64,000 nucleotides of DNA from Pelomonas sp. Root1444 (GCF_001426885.1 NZ_LMFP01000033.1:263-64262), one strand, 5' to 3'. Shown: positions 1-9,550, numbered from the stretch's first letter. Numbers and translations: made by a program. The notes: generated from the sequence alone by a model not told the origin.

Positions 1-117
1 CATCGGCGGGTGATCCCCTGAGCTCGCGATAACCTCTGCCTCTCGAACGTCCTTTATCGTCCGCGCGGCGCTCCAGGAGGAGAGCCGCCCTCACCACATC
101 CATTTGACGGAGACAAC

Positions 118-1179
118 ATGCGTCGCAACCGCTTTATCGGACTCAGCCTTCTTCTTGCACTGGCACCTGCTGCGTCCGTGTGGGCGCAAGCCAAGGGCAC
201 GGTTGGCATCGCCATGCCCACCAAGAGTTCCCAGCGCTGGATCGCCGACGGGGACAACATGGTCAAGGCCTTCAAGGCCCTGGGGTACAACACCGACCTG
301 CAGTACGCCGACGACGAAATCCCCGTCCAGCTGTCCCAGGTCGAGAACATGGTGACCAAGGGCGTGAAGGCGCTGGTCATCGCCTCCATCGACGGCAGCA
401 CGCTGTCGAACACGCTGAAGAAGGCCGCCGAGAAGGGCGTCAAGGTCGTCGCCTACGACCGCCTCATTCGCGGCTCCGCCAACGTCGACTACTACGCCAC
501 CTTCGACAACTTCCAGGTCGGCGTGCTGCAGGGCCAGTCCATCGTCGACAAGCTTGGCCTCAAGCAGGGCAAGGGCCCGTTCAACATCGAGGTCTTCGCC
601 GGCTCGCCCGACGACAACAACTCCGGCTTCTTCTACGACGGCGCCATGAGCGTGCTCAAGCCCTACCTGGACAGCGGCAAGCTCGTCATCCGCAGCAAGC
701 AGACCGGCGCGATGAAGGTTGGCATCCTGCGCTGGGACGGCTCCGCCGCCCAGGCCCGCATGGACAACCTGATGTCGGCCTTCTACGGCAAGGAGAAGCT
801 GCATGCCGTGCTGGCGCCGGCCGACATCCTGTCGATCGGCATCATCTCGTCGCTGAAGGGTGTCGGCTACGGCACGGCCGGCCAGCCCATGCCGGTCATC
901 ACCGGCCAGGACGCCGACCTGTCCTCGGTCAAGGCCATCCTGCGTGGCGACCAGACCTCCACCGTGTTCAAGGACACGCGCCAGCTCGCCAAGGTGACTG
1001 CCGAACTCGTCGACGCCGCGCTCTCGGGCAAAACGCCGCAAGTCAACGATACCAAGACCTACAACAACGGCGTCAAGGTCGTGCCGTCCTACCTGCTCAA
1101 ACCCGTGGCAGTCGACGCGACCAACGTGAAGTCCGTCCTGATCGACAGTGGCTACTACAAGGAAAGCCAGCTCAAATGA
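118..1179 (+). CDS. chvE: ChvE-type periplasmic multiple-sugar-binding protein
   Basis: Periplasmic sugar-binding subunit of a CUT2-type ABC importer. The 353-residue protein starts with a signal peptide probably cleaved after VWAQA (about residue 25). It then shows the two-lobed periplasmic-binding fold of the ChvE/xylose-binding family: an [10 protein letters not shown] start, a [19 protein letters not shown] segment, and a C-terminal [12 protein letters not shown]. ChvE proteins bind several aldoses (arabinose, galactose, glucose, xylose, fucose), so the exact ligand cannot be read from sequence. A GGAG Shine-Dalgarno lies five bases before the ATG. It is followed after 219 bp of structured spacer by its ATPase and permease genes. 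Confidence 0.9.
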   Translation: MRRNRFIGLSLLLALAPAASVWAQAKGTVGIAMPTKSSQRWIADGDNMVKAFKALGYNTDLQYADDEIPVQLSQVENMVTKGVKALVIASIDGSTLSNTLKKAAEKGVKVVAYDRLIRGSANVDYYATFDNFQVGVLQGQSIVDKLGLKQGKGPFNIEVFAGSPDDNNSGFFYDGAMSVLKPYLDSGKLVIRSKQTGAMKVGILRWDGSAAQARMDNLMSAFYGKEKLHAVLAPADILSIGIISSLKGVGYGTAGQPMPVITGQDADLSSVKAILRGDQTSTVFKDTRQLAKVTAELVDAALSGKTPQVNDTKTYNNGVKVVPSYLLKPVAVDATNVKSVLIDSGYYKESQLK

Positions 1180-1243
1180 GTGAACCCCTCGCCCAGCCCT
1201 GCGTCGCTGAACGCGAGCAAGTCTGGTCGGTCTTGCAGACCCC

Positions 1244-1327
1244 GCAGCCGACGGAGCGGCTGCTCTTCGGTAGGCACGACCGAGGCCCCCGAGGGGACGG
1301 CGATGCTTGCGGCATTGCGCCGCAAGC
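1244..1327 (+). other. Two stem-loops in the chvE-gguA spacer
   Basis: The 219-bp spacer between the binding-protein gene and the ATPase gene holds two inverted repeats. GCAGCCG/CGGCTGC lies at 1244-1250 and 1257-1263, and GCTTGCGGC/GCCGCAAGC at 1305-1313 and 1319-1327 with a five-base loop. Neither is followed by a T-run. Such hairpins after binding-protein genes commonly stabilise the upstream mRNA and lower expression of the downstream subunits. That role is inferred here. Confidence 0.5.
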
Positions 1328-1398
1328 ACATCGCCAGCGCGGGACCGCTTGGGGTCGCCCCGGCGCTCGGCCCGCTCAGCGACCAATGGACAACTGAC

Positions 1399-2943
1399 AT
1401 GAGATCCGAAGGCAATCAACCGGGGGCGCTGCTGGAGATGCGCGCCATCGGCAAGAAGTTCCATGGCGTGGTGGCACTGCGCCACGTCGACCTCGCGGTG
1501 CAGCGTGGCGAGATCCATGCCGTCATCGGCGAGAACGGCGCCGGCAAGTCGACGCTGATGAAGGTGCTGTCGGGCGTCTATCCGCACCCCGACTACGAAG
1601 GTGAGATCTGGTTCGACGGCGAGCTCCAACGCTTCGCCGGCATTCGCGACAGCGAGGCCCGGGGCATCGTCATCATCCACCAGGAGCTGGCGCTGATCCC
1701 GCAGCTGTCCATCGCCGAGAACCTCTTCCTCGGCCATGAACAGGCCCGCGGCGGCATCATCGACTGGGACAAGACCCACAGTCGCGCGGTCGAGCTGCTC
1801 AAGCAGGTCGGCCTGTCCGAATCACCGCACACGCTGGTGGACGACATCGGCGTCGGCAAGCAGCAGTTGGTGGAAATCGCCAAGGCGCTGGCCAAGGACG
1901 TGCGCCTGCTCATCCTCGACGAACCCACGGCCAGCCTCAACGAGGACGACAGCGCCGCCCTGCTGGAACTGCTCAAGAAGCTGCGCAGCCGTGGCGTGTC
2001 CTGCGTGCTGATCTCGCACAAGCTCAACGAGATTGCCGCCGTGGCAGACGCCATCACGGTGCTGCGCGACGGCTCGACCGTCGCGGACATGGACTGCCGC
2101 GACGCCCCTCCAGCCGAGTCCGAGATCGTGCGCGCCATGGTCGGGCGCGAGATGCAGGACCGCTATCCCAGGCGCCAGCCCAATCCCGGCGAGGTGCTGT
2201 TCGAGCTGAAGGACTGGTGGGTCGAGCACCCGCTGCACGTCGGCCGCGAAGCCGTGAAGGGCGTGAACCTGAATGTGCGCCGCGGCGAGATCGTCGGCGT
2301 CGCGGGCCTGATGGGCGCTGGCCGCACCGAGCTGGCGATGAGCGTCTTCGGTCGCTCCTGGGGCCGGCGCATCCGCGGCTCGGCATGGATGAAAGGCCAG
2401 CAGATCGACGTCTCGACCGTCAGGCGCGCCATCCAGGCGGGGCTGGCCTATGTGACCGAGGACCGCAAGGGCCTGGGCCTGGTGCTGCAGGACACCATCG
2501 CCCGCAACACGACCTTGAGCCGGCTGGAGGGCGTCTCGCGCCTGGGCATCATCGACGACGCCAGCGAGCATGCCGTGGCCGACGACTTTCGCCGCAGGCT
2601 GGCCACGCGCTGCGCCAGCGTCGAGCAGGCCGTGGGCGACCTGTCGGGCGGCAACCAGCAGAAGGTCGTGCTGGCCAAATGGCTGTTCACCGAACCCGAG
2701 CTGCTGATCCTCGACGAGCCGACGCGCGGCATCGACGTCGGCGCCAAGTTCGAGATCTACAGCCTGATCGCCGAACTGGCCGCCCAGGGCCGGGCCATCC
2801 TGATGATCTCCTCCGAACTGCCGGAACTGCTCGGCATGTGCGACCGCCTCTACCTGATGAACGAAGGTGAATTCGTCGGCGAGATGCCGGCCGCCGGCGC
2901 GACCCAGGAAACCGTCATGCACGCCCTGCTGGGCACCCATTGA
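1399..2943 (+). CDS. gguA: Sugar ABC transporter ATP-binding protein (GguA/XylG type)
   Basis: Fused double-ATPase subunit of a CUT2 sugar importer, 514 residues. The N-terminal half carries Walker A GENGAGKST, a Q-loop IHQELALIP, a degenerate signature region VGKQQLVEIAKAL and Walker B LLILDEPTASL. The C-terminal half has the modified GLMGAGRTE P-loop, the signature LSGGNQQKVVLAKW and LLILDEPTRGIDVG. The open frame extends upstream, but the ATG at 1399 gives the normal family length and leaves the structured spacer untranslated. It works with the preceding ChvE-type receptor and the following permease. Confidence 0.92.
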   Translation: MRSEGNQPGALLEMRAIGKKFHGVVALRHVDLAVQRGEIHAVIGENGAGKSTLMKVLSGVYPHPDYEGEIWFDGELQRFAGIRDSEARGIVIIHQELALIPQLSIAENLFLGHEQARGGIIDWDKTHSRAVELLKQVGLSESPHTLVDDIGVGKQQLVEIAKALAKDVRLLILDEPTASLNEDDSAALLELLKKLRSRGVSCVLISHKLNEIAAVADAITVLRDGSTVADMDCRDAPPAESEIVRAMVGREMQDRYPRRQPNPGEVLFELKDWWVEHPLHVGREAVKGVNLNVRRGEIVGVAGLMGAGRTELAMSVFGRSWGRRIRGSAWMKGQQIDVSTVRRAIQAGLAYVTEDRKGLGLVLQDTIARNTTLSRLEGVSRLGIIDDASEHAVADDFRRRLATRCASVEQAVGDLSGGNQQKVVLAKWLFTEPELLILDEPTRGIDVGAKFEIYSLIAELAAQGRAILMISSELPELLGMCDRLYLMNEGEFVGEMPAAGATQETVMHALLGTH

Positions 2944-2951
2944 ACCGAATC

Positions 2952-4115
2952 ATGGCCTCCTCTTCTTTGCGCAATTTCATGAAACTGCACCTGCGCGACT
3001 ACGGCATGCTGCTGTCGCTGGTCGCCATCATGGGCTTCTTCCAGGTACTGACCGACGGCACGCTGATGCAGCCGCTCAACCTGACCAACATCTTCCTGCA
3101 GAACAGCTACATCGTCGTCATGGCGCTGGGCATGCTGCTGGTCATCGTGGCCGGCCACATCGACCTGTCGGTCGGCTCGGTCTGCGGCTTCATCGGCGCG
3201 CTCGCCGCCGTGCTGATGGTGGAGATGGAGTGGCCGGTGCTGCCGGCCATGCTGGCCTGCCTTGCCGCGGGCGCCGTCATCGGCGCCGTGCAGGGCGCCT
3301 TCGTCGCCTGGCTCAAGATCCCGTCCTTCATCGTCACGCTGGCCGGCATGCTGGTGTTCAAGGGCCTGGCCCTGGCGCTGTTGAGCGGCCAGTCCATCGG
3401 CCCCTTCCCCGACAGTTTCCAGGCGCTGAGCAGCGGCTTCCTGCCCGAGCTGGGCAGCGGCGAGGGCCACCTCACCTCGCTGGCCCTGGGCCTGGGCGCT
3501 GTCGCGCTGCTGGCATTGCGCGAGCTGCTGGCGCGCCGCAAGGCCACGGCCCTGGGCGCGACGGCCGAACCCCTGCCCGTGTTCCTGCTGCGCGTCATCG
3601 CGCAGAGCGCCGCACTGGGCGCCCTGGTGTGGCTGCTGGCCTCCTACAAGGGCCTGCCCAATGTGCTGCTGCTGATGGCGGTGCTGATCGGCGTCTTCGT
3701 CTTCGTCACCCGGCGCACGACGCTGGGCCGGCGCATCTATGCGCTGGGCGGCAATGAGCGCGCCGCACGGCTGTCGGGCATCCCGACGGAGAGGCTGACG
3801 CTGCTGTGCTTCATCAACATGGGCGTGCTGGCGGCGCTGGCAGGCCTGGTGTTCGCGGCGCGGCTGAACACCGCCACGCCCAAGGCCGGTCTGGGCTTCG
3901 AGCTGGATGTCATTGCGGCCTGCTTCATCGGCGGCGCGTCCGCCTCCGGCGGCGTCGGCAAGGTCATCGGTGCGGTCATCGGCGCCTTCATCATGGGTGT
4001 CATGAACAACGGCATGTCCATCCTGGGCATCGGCATCGAATGGCAGCAGGTCATCAAGGGCGTCGTGCTGCTCGCCGCCGTCGTGTTCGATGTCTACAAC
4101 CGCCGCAAGGGCTGA
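2952..4115 (+). CDS. gguB: Sugar ABC transporter permease (GguB/XylH type)
   Basis: Inner-membrane permease of the first sugar importer, 387 residues. It has multiple hydrophobic helices and the CUT2 permease hallmarks GHIDLSVGSVCGF and FIGGASASGGVGKVIGAV. A long insertion in the middle (around ELLARRKATALGATAEP) is usual for the longer XylH/GguB branch. The ATG at 2952 lies eight bases after the ATPase stop. A TTG at 2940, overlapping that stop, is an alternative start that adds four residues. Confidence 0.9.
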   Translation: MASSSLRNFMKLHLRDYGMLLSLVAIMGFFQVLTDGTLMQPLNLTNIFLQNSYIVVMALGMLLVIVAGHIDLSVGSVCGFIGALAAVLMVEMEWPVLPAMLACLAAGAVIGAVQGAFVAWLKIPSFIVTLAGMLVFKGLALALLSGQSIGPFPDSFQALSSGFLPELGSGEGHLTSLALGLGAVALLALRELLARRKATALGATAEPLPVFLLRVIAQSAALGALVWLLASYKGLPNVLLLMAVLIGVFVFVTRRTTLGRRIYALGGNERAARLSGIPTERLTLLCFINMGVLAALAGLVFAARLNTATPKAGLGFELDVIAACFIGGASASGGVGKVIGAVIGAFIMGVMNNGMSILGIGIEWQQVIKGVVLLAAVVFDVYNRRKG

Positions 4116-4133
4116 GCGGCCCTGCTGAAGGCC

Positions 4134-4898
4134 ATGACCGACGGATTTCCGAATGGCCGGCGGACGGCCCGCCAGCGATGGGTTCGGCTGGTCTTGACTG
4201 CGGTGCTGGCCTCATGGGTGGGTGCCGCATCGGCAGAGCCGCCGGTCCTGCGCATCGTCGCGCCGGCCAACCAGTCGATGCCGATGCTTCGGCTGGACGG
4301 CCACCGCCCCGTCGACGGCGTGCTCAAGGATCTCGGCGAACTGCTCGCCCAGCGGCTGGGGCTGAGCCCGGTCTTCATCGCACTGCCCAGCAAGCGTGCT
4401 GGCCCGGCGGTGGCATCCGGCGCGGCGGACCTGCTGTGCTACGTCAAGCCCGAATGGCTGGACGTCCAGGTGCTGTGGACGCAGTCCTTCCTGTCGGGCA
4501 CCGGCATCATCGCCGCCGGCCCCAACGCGCCGCCGGTGTCGCGGCTTCACGACCTGCGCGACGAGCCGCTGGGCACCGTGCTGGGCTACCGCTACCCGGT
4601 GATCGACCAGGCCTTCAACCAGGCCATCCGCCGCGAAGACGTTGCCGACGCGGAGACGAACCTGCGCCGCCTGGCCCTCGGCCGGCTGCATTTCGTCGTC
4701 ACCGACCGCGCCGCCCTGGCCTACTACCTGAAGGCCAATCCGACGGCGGCGCTCCGCGAAGTCCTCGAGGTCGAGCACTACCAGCTCGGCTGCGCGCTCT
4801 CACCCGGCAAAGCCGATCTGCTGCAGCCGCTCAACAAGGCCATCGACCGCATTCAACTCGACGGCAGCGTTGCCAAGCTGCTCGCTCGCTACCGTTGA
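4134..4898 (+). CDS. Extracellular solute-binding protein, family 3
   Basis: 254-residue exported protein with an N-terminal signal segment (VRLVLTAVLASWVGAASAE) and the SBP_bac_3 (amino-acid-binding-like) bilobal fold. The visible marks are a short first lobe VLRIVAPANQSMPML, a GVLKDLGELLAQRLGL segment and a C-terminal SPGKADLLQPLNKAIDRIQLDGSVAKLL. It follows the sugar permease by 18 bp, so it is probably the last gene of this operon, although family-3 receptors do not normally serve CUT2 transporters. It may be a sensor-type or accessory binding protein. The ligand is unknown. Confidence 0.75.
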   Translation: MTDGFPNGRRTARQRWVRLVLTAVLASWVGAASAEPPVLRIVAPANQSMPMLRLDGHRPVDGVLKDLGELLAQRLGLSPVFIALPSKRAGPAVASGAADLLCYVKPEWLDVQVLWTQSFLSGTGIIAAGPNAPPVSRLHDLRDEPLGTVLGYRYPVIDQAFNQAIRREDVADAETNLRRLALGRLHFVVTDRAALAYYLKANPTAALREVLEVEHYQLGCALSPGKADLLQPLNKAIDRIQLDGSVAKLLARYR

Positions 4899-4930
4899 GC
4901 GCGCGAAAATCTATTTGAAACGCGATTCCG

Positions 4931-4980
4931 GGTATCCACTGGTAAGACCAATCGCGTCTCGTGGCAAACTGGCATGACCG
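4931..4980 (+). promoter_or_regulatory. Double-operator promoter of the transport/catabolic operon
   Basis: A near-palindromic operator TGGTAAGACCA (4940-4950) is followed 25 bases from its first base by a -10-like CAAACT (4965-4970) and then by a weaker operator copy TGGCATGACCG (4970-4980). AAGACC inside the first operator could act as the -35 with 15-bp spacing. The segment from GGTATCCACTGG to TGACCG aligns almost base for base with 25490-25540 upstream of the first GH74 gene and shares its layout with 23780-23823. The TGGT-N3-ACCA pattern is typical of FadR-family GntR regulators. Confidence 0.7.
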
Positions 4981-5005
4981 AATGCCTTCCCTTCCCGTTT
5001 CCTCG

Positions 5006-6556
5006 ATGCGCTCGCCGCCCGCCGCTCCGCGCCCCGCCCCTTTATTGAGCATGCAAGGCGTCTGCAAGCGCTTCGACAACGTCGTCGCGCTGGCAGGCGT
5101 GGCCGTGGATGTCGACCGGGGCGAGGTTCACGCCATCTGCGGCGAGAACGGTGCCGGCAAGTCGACGTTGATGAAGATCCTCAGCGGCGTCTACACGCCC
5201 GACGAGGGCGAGATCCGCATCGACGGCGAGCCGCTGCGCATCCAGGGCCTGCATCACGCGCAGGCGCTGGGCATCGTCATGATCCACCAGGAGCTGAACC
5301 TGGTGCCGCACCTGACGGTGGCCGAGAACATCTGGCTGGGCCGCGAGCCGCGGCGTGGCTGGTTCGTCGACCAGACCCGGCAGCGCGAAGGTGCCCGCGC
5401 CTGCCTGCAGCGCCTGGCCGTGGACGTGGACCCGGACGCCCAGGTCTCCACCCTGTCGCTCGCGCAGCAACAGATGGTCGAGATCGCCAAGGCCTTGTCC
5501 ATGGACGCGCGGCTGCTGATCATGGACGAGCCCACCTCCTCCCTCGGCGAAACCGACAGCGCACAGCTGCTGCGTGTGGTCAAGGACCTCAAGCGCGCCG
5601 GTGTCGGCATCGTCTACATCTCGCACCGCCTGGATGAACTCGACGAGATCGTCGACCGCGTGACCATCCTGCGCGACGGCCACTACATCGCCACGCGCCG
5701 CTGGGCGGAGACGTCCATCGACGAGATCGTCGGGCTGATGGTGGGCCGCGAGCTGAACCAGCAGTTCCCGCCGCCGACACGTCAGCCTTGCGCCGACGTG
5801 CTGCTGCGCGTGCGCGGGCTGCGACGCGACGGCGCCTTCGGCCCGCTCGACTTCGAGCTGCGGCGCGGCGAGATCCTCGGCTTCGCCGGCCTGGTCGGTG
5901 CCGGCCGCACGGAAGTCGCGCGCGCCATCTTCGGCGCCGATGCCGTCAGCGGCGGCGACATCGAACTGCATGGCCAGCCAGTGCATATCCGCTCGCCGCG
6001 GGACGCCATCCGCGCCGGCATCGCCTACGTCTCGGAGGACCGCAAGGCCCACGGCCTGGCGGTGAAGATGAGCGTCGCGCACAACATCTCGCTGGCCAAC
6101 CTGGGCGCGCTGGCCGACAGGCTCGGCTTCATCGACGCGGCGCGCGAACGTCAGACCGCCGAACGCTTCATCGGGCAGCTCGGCATCCGCACGCCCTCGC
6201 CCGACCAGGTCGCCCGCCTGCTGTCGGGCGGCAACCAGCAGAAGGTCGTCATCGCCAAATGGCTGTTCCGCCAGGCGCGCGTGATCCTCTTCGACGAACC
6301 GACGCGCGGCATCGACGTGGGCGCCAAATACGCGATCTACGAGCTGATGGACCAGCTTGCCGCCCAGGGCGTCGGCATCGTGCTGATCAGCTCCGACCTG
6401 CCGGAGGTGCTCGGCATGAGCGACCGCGTGGCCGTCTTCCGCCAGGGCCAGCTGGCCCAGGTGCTGGACGCACGCCACTGCAGCCAGCACGACGTCATGC
6501 ACCACGCCTCGGTCGGCCCGACCGAAACCCGCGCCCTCGAACCGTCTCACTCATGA
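5006..6556 (+). CDS. Sugar ABC transporter ATP-binding protein 2 (RbsA/XylG type)
   Basis: Double-ATPase of a second CUT2 importer, 516 residues from this start. Walker A GENGAGKSTLMK, IHQELNLVP, Walker B LLIMDEPTSSL, the second-half GLVGAGRTE loop, LSGGNQQKVVIAKW and VILFDEPTRGIDVG are all present. Candidate starts are ATG 4982, 5006 and 5051. The predicted -10 at 4965-4970 would leave only a few leader bases before 4982, so 5006 is preferred. First gene of a nine-gene operon encoding uptake and oxidative breakdown of a sugar. Confidence 0.9.
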   Translation: MRSPPAAPRPAPLLSMQGVCKRFDNVVALAGVAVDVDRGEVHAICGENGAGKSTLMKILSGVYTPDEGEIRIDGEPLRIQGLHHAQALGIVMIHQELNLVPHLTVAENIWLGREPRRGWFVDQTRQREGARACLQRLAVDVDPDAQVSTLSLAQQQMVEIAKALSMDARLLIMDEPTSSLGETDSAQLLRVVKDLKRAGVGIVYISHRLDELDEIVDRVTILRDGHYIATRRWAETSIDEIVGLMVGRELNQQFPPPTRQPCADVLLRVRGLRRDGAFGPLDFELRRGEILGFAGLVGAGRTEVARAIFGADAVSGGDIELHGQPVHIRSPRDAIRAGIAYVSEDRKAHGLAVKMSVAHNISLANLGALADRLGFIDAARERQTAERFIGQLGIRTPSPDQVARLLSGGNQQKVVIAKWLFRQARVILFDEPTRGIDVGAKYAIYELMDQLAAQGVGIVLISSDLPEVLGMSDRVAVFRQGQLAQVLDARHCSQHDVMHHASVGPTETRALEPSHS

Positions 6557-7536
6557 CCGACCGCCAGAAAGACCTGATCCAGAAGTTCGCTGCGCTTGGC
6601 GGCCTGTTGCTGCTCGTGCTGGTGTTCTCGCTGACGAGCAACGCCTTCTTCACCGTGGGCAATGCGATGACCGTGTCGTTGCAGGTGACGACCATCGTCT
6701 ACCTGGGTATCGGCGCGACCCTCGTCATCCTGACCGGCGGCATCGACCTCTCCGTGGGCTCGGTGCTGGCACTCTCGGGCGTGGTCGCCGGCATGCTGGT
6801 CAAGAGCGGCATGCCGGTGCCGCCGGCCATGGCCATCGGCGTCGTCGTCGGCGCGCTGTGCGGCGCCGTCAACGGCCTGTGCGTCACGCGGCTGAAACTG
6901 CCGCCTTTCATCGCGACGCTGGGCATGATGCTGGTGGCCCGCGGCGTCGCGCTGCAGCTCACCGACGCGCGCGCGATCTCGGGCCTGGGTGAAGCCTTCG
7001 GCGTGCTGGGCAATGGCGCGCTGTGGCGCATCGAGGAGATCGACGAACAGGGCTTCCCCAACGTCGTCTTCCCCGGCATCCCCTACCCCGTGCTGCTGAT
7101 GGTGCTGCTGGCTGTCGTGGCCGGCATCCTGCTGCGCCGAACGACGCTGGGCCGGCACCTGCATGCGGTGGGCTCCAACGGCGAGGCCGCGCGGCTGTCG
7201 GGCGTGAACGTGGCGGGCGTGGCGATGTTCGCCTACATCGCGTCCGGCGCGCTGGCCGGCCTGGCCGGCTGCGTGCTCATGTCGCGCCTGGTGACCGCCC
7301 AGCCCAACGAGGGCGTGATGTACGAACTCGACGCCATCGCGGCGGCCGTCATCGGCGGCACCTCGCTGATCGGCGGGGTCGGCACGATCTCCGGCACGGT
7401 CATCGGCGCCTTCGTCATCGGCATCCTGCGCAACGGCCTGAACATGAACGGCGTGTCAGCCTTCTCGCAGCAAATCATCATCGGCCTGGTCATCCTCGTG
7501 ACCGTCTGGATCGATCAACTTCGCAACCGGCGCTGA
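6553..7536 (+). CDS. Sugar ABC transporter permease 2 (RbsC type)
   Basis: 327-residue inner-membrane permease with about eight to ten hydrophobic helices and the CUT2 signatures GGIDLSVGSVLALSG and VIGGTSLIGGVGTISGT. The ATG overlaps the stop of the ATPase gene (ATGA), indicating translational coupling. Together with the neighbouring ATPase and binding protein it forms a complete importer. Family membership does not settle the substrate. The downstream enzymes suggest an aldose such as L-galactose or L-fucose. Confidence 0.9.
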   Translation: MTDRQKDLIQKFAALGGLLLLVLVFSLTSNAFFTVGNAMTVSLQVTTIVYLGIGATLVILTGGIDLSVGSVLALSGVVAGMLVKSGMPVPPAMAIGVVVGALCGAVNGLCVTRLKLPPFIATLGMMLVARGVALQLTDARAISGLGEAFGVLGNGALWRIEEIDEQGFPNVVFPGIPYPVLLMVLLAVVAGILLRRTTLGRHLHAVGSNGEAARLSGVNVAGVAMFAYIASGALAGLAGCVLMSRLVTAQPNEGVMYELDAIAAAVIGGTSLIGGVGTISGTVIGAFVIGILRNGLNMNGVSAFSQQIIIGLVILVTVWIDQLRNRR

Positions 7537-7562
7537 AGACCGGTTCAAACAGGAGACATCCC

Positions 7563-8504
7563 ATGCCCCATCCCCTGCGCCACGCGCTGCTCAGCGCCTG
7601 CCTGGCCCTGCTCGGCAGCGCCGCCCATGCCGGCGAGATTGCCGTCATCGTCAAGACCACCAACTCGACCTTCTGGCAGAACGTCAACAAGGGGGCCGAG
7701 GCCGGTATCAAGGACGCCCCCGGCCACACGATGACCTTCGCCGGGCCGGCCAGCGAATCGGCCATCGCCGACCAGGTCAACCTGGTGGAGAACGCGGTGA
7801 ACCGGCGCGTCGCCGGCATCGTGCTGGCCCCGTCCGACCCGGACGCCCTGGTGCCCGCGATCAAGAAGGCCTGGGAGGCGCGCATCCCGGTCGTGCTGAT
7901 CGACTCCAGCGTGTCCGACGCCGGCAAGGCCTACTACCAGTCCTTCCTGACGACGGACAACCGCGCCGCCGGCGAACTGTGCGCCAAGGAGCTGATCGCC
8001 AAGATCGGCACCACGGGCAAGGTGGCCATCATGTCGTACGTGGCCGGTGCCGGCTCGGAGGTCGGCCGCGTCGGCGCCTTCAAGAGCTATCTGCAGGCCC
8101 ACTCCAAGCTGGAGATCGTCGGCCCGTTCTATTCGCAGTCGCAGATGGCCACCGCGATGAACCAGACCACCGACGTGCTGGCCGCCCACCGCGACCTCAA
8201 GGCCATCTTCGGCGCCAACGAGCCGACGGCCGTCGGCATGGGCCGCGCCATCGTGCAGAGCGGCCGCGCCGGCAAGGTGGTCGCCATCGGCTTCGACGGC
8301 AACCAGGACCTGCAGAAGTTCGTGCAGGACGGCGTGCTCGCCGGCATCGCCGTGCAGGGCTCCTTCCAGATGGGCCAGCTGGGCGTGAAGACCATCCACG
8401 ACGTGCTGCAGAAGAAGCCGGTGCCCAAGTTCCGCGACACCGGCGTGGTCTGGGTGCACAAGGGCAACCTGCAGTCGCCCGAAGCCAAAGCCGTGCTGTA
8501 TTGA
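7563..8504 (+). CDS. Periplasmic sugar-binding protein (RbsB family)
   Basis: 313-residue receptor for the second importer. Signal peptide MPHPLRHALLSACLALLGSAAHA, then the RbsB-type fold with VIVKTTNSTFWQNVNKGAEAG, the second-lobe YQSFLTTDNRAAG and the hinge IGFDGNQDLQKFVQDG. A strong AGGAGA Shine-Dalgarno five to ten bases before the ATG sets it apart from its coupled neighbours and fits the need for excess receptor. It lies between the permease gene and the aldose dehydrogenase gene, so its ligand is probably the substrate of that enzyme. Confidence 0.88.
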   Translation: MPHPLRHALLSACLALLGSAAHAGEIAVIVKTTNSTFWQNVNKGAEAGIKDAPGHTMTFAGPASESAIADQVNLVENAVNRRVAGIVLAPSDPDALVPAIKKAWEARIPVVLIDSSVSDAGKAYYQSFLTTDNRAAGELCAKELIAKIGTTGKVAIMSYVAGAGSEVGRVGAFKSYLQAHSKLEIVGPFYSQSQMATAMNQTTDVLAAHRDLKAIFGANEPTAVGMGRAIVQSGRAGKVVAIGFDGNQDLQKFVQDGVLAGIAVQGSFQMGQLGVKTIHDVLQKKPVPKFRDTGVVWVHKGNLQSPEAKAVLY

Positions 8505-8524
8505 TCGCCGATCGCATCAGCTCC

Positions 8525-9550
8525 ATGGCCCCGGAACGCTTCCCCAGCCGCCGTCTCGCCAGCATCGACCTGCGCCTGAGCACCCTCGGGCTCGGCGCCG
8601 CAGCACTGGCCGGCCTCTATGAGGCCGTCGACGACGCCACCGCAACCGCCACGCTGCAAGCCGCGTGGGACCGGGGCCTGCGCTACATCGACACCGCGCC
8701 CTTCTACGGCTACACGCTCAGCGAACGCCGAGTGGGCGCTTTCCTGGCTGGCCGGCCGCGCGACAGCTTCGTGGTGTCGACCAAGGTCGGCCGCCTGATG
8801 CAGCCGGACGCGACCGTGGCACCGGGCAGCGACGGCTGGGCGGCGCCATTGCCGTTCCGCCCGGTCTTCGACTACAGCCATGCCGGCGTGATGCGCTCCT
8901 TCGAGGACAGCCTCGCGCGCCTGGGCCTCTCGCGCATCGACATCCTGCTGGTGCACGACATCGGCCGGATGACGCATGGCGACCGACACGAATTGCACTG
9001 GCGCGCCCTGACCGAAGGCGGTGGCTTCCGCGCGCTGGAGGAGTTGCGCAGCCAGGGCCTGGTGCAGGCCATCGGCCTGGGCGTGAACGAATGGGAAATC
9101 GCGCGCGACGCGCTCGCGGCCGCGCCCATCGACTGCGTGCTGCTGGCCGGCCGCTACACGCTGCTGGAGCAAGGCAGCCTCGGCTTCCTCGACCAATGCG
9201 CCGACGCGGGCGTGAGCGTGTTGGTCGGTGGCCCCTTCAACTCCGGCCTGCTCGCCGGCCAGGCGAAGTACAACTACGGCGACGTGCCGCCCGACGTGAT
9301 GCGCCGTGCCGAAGCGCTCAGCGCTGCCTGCGCGGCGTTCGACGTGCCGCTGCAGGCTGCCGCGCTGCGGTTCCCGCTGGCGCACCGCGCCGTGGCCAGC
9401 GTGCTGGCCGGCATGCGTTCGCCCGAGCAAGTGGCCAGCAATGCCGCCTGGCTGCAGCAACGGGTGCCCGACGAGCTCTGGCTGGCGCTGCGTGAGCGCG
9501 GCCTGGTCGACGCCGCCGCGCCGCTGCCGACCAGTTCCAAGGAAAGCTGA
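8525..9550 (+). CDS. Aldo/keto reductase, NAD(P)-dependent L-fucose/L-galactose 1-dehydrogenase type
   Basis: 341-residue cytoplasmic enzyme of the aldo/keto reductase superfamily, D-threo-aldose 1-dehydrogenase branch. It shows YIDTAPFYGYTLSERRVG (catalytic Asp and Tyr), STKVGRL (catalytic Lys), LLVHDIGR and the VGGPFNSGLL nucleotide-binding segment. This branch oxidises L-fucose, L-galactose or D-arabinose at C1 to the lactone. The next gene is a matching lactonase that begins on the base after this stop codon. An upstream TTG at 8501 overlapping the preceding stop is a possible alternative start. Confidence 0.85.
   Translation: MAPERFPSRRLASIDLRLSTLGLGAAALAGLYEAVDDATATATLQAAWDRGLRYIDTAPFYGYTLSERRVGAFLAGRPRDSFVVSTKVGRLMQPDATVAPGSDGWAAPLPFRPVFDYSHAGVMRSFEDSLARLGLSRIDILLVHDIGRMTHGDRHELHWRALTEGGGFRALEELRSQGLVQAIGLGVNEWEIARDALAAAPIDCVLLAGRYTLLEQGSLGFLDQCADAGVSVLVGGPFNSGLLAGQAKYNYGDVPPDVMRRAEALSAACAAFDVPLQAAALRFPLAHRAVASVLAGMRSPEQVASNAAWLQQRVPDELWLALRERGLVDAAAPLPTSSKES

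Noticed and set aside
1180-1398. N-terminal extension of the gguA product through the spacer
   Set aside because: The frame is open but the extra residues are Ser/Arg/Ala-rich and unlike GguA; ATG 1399 gives the family length.
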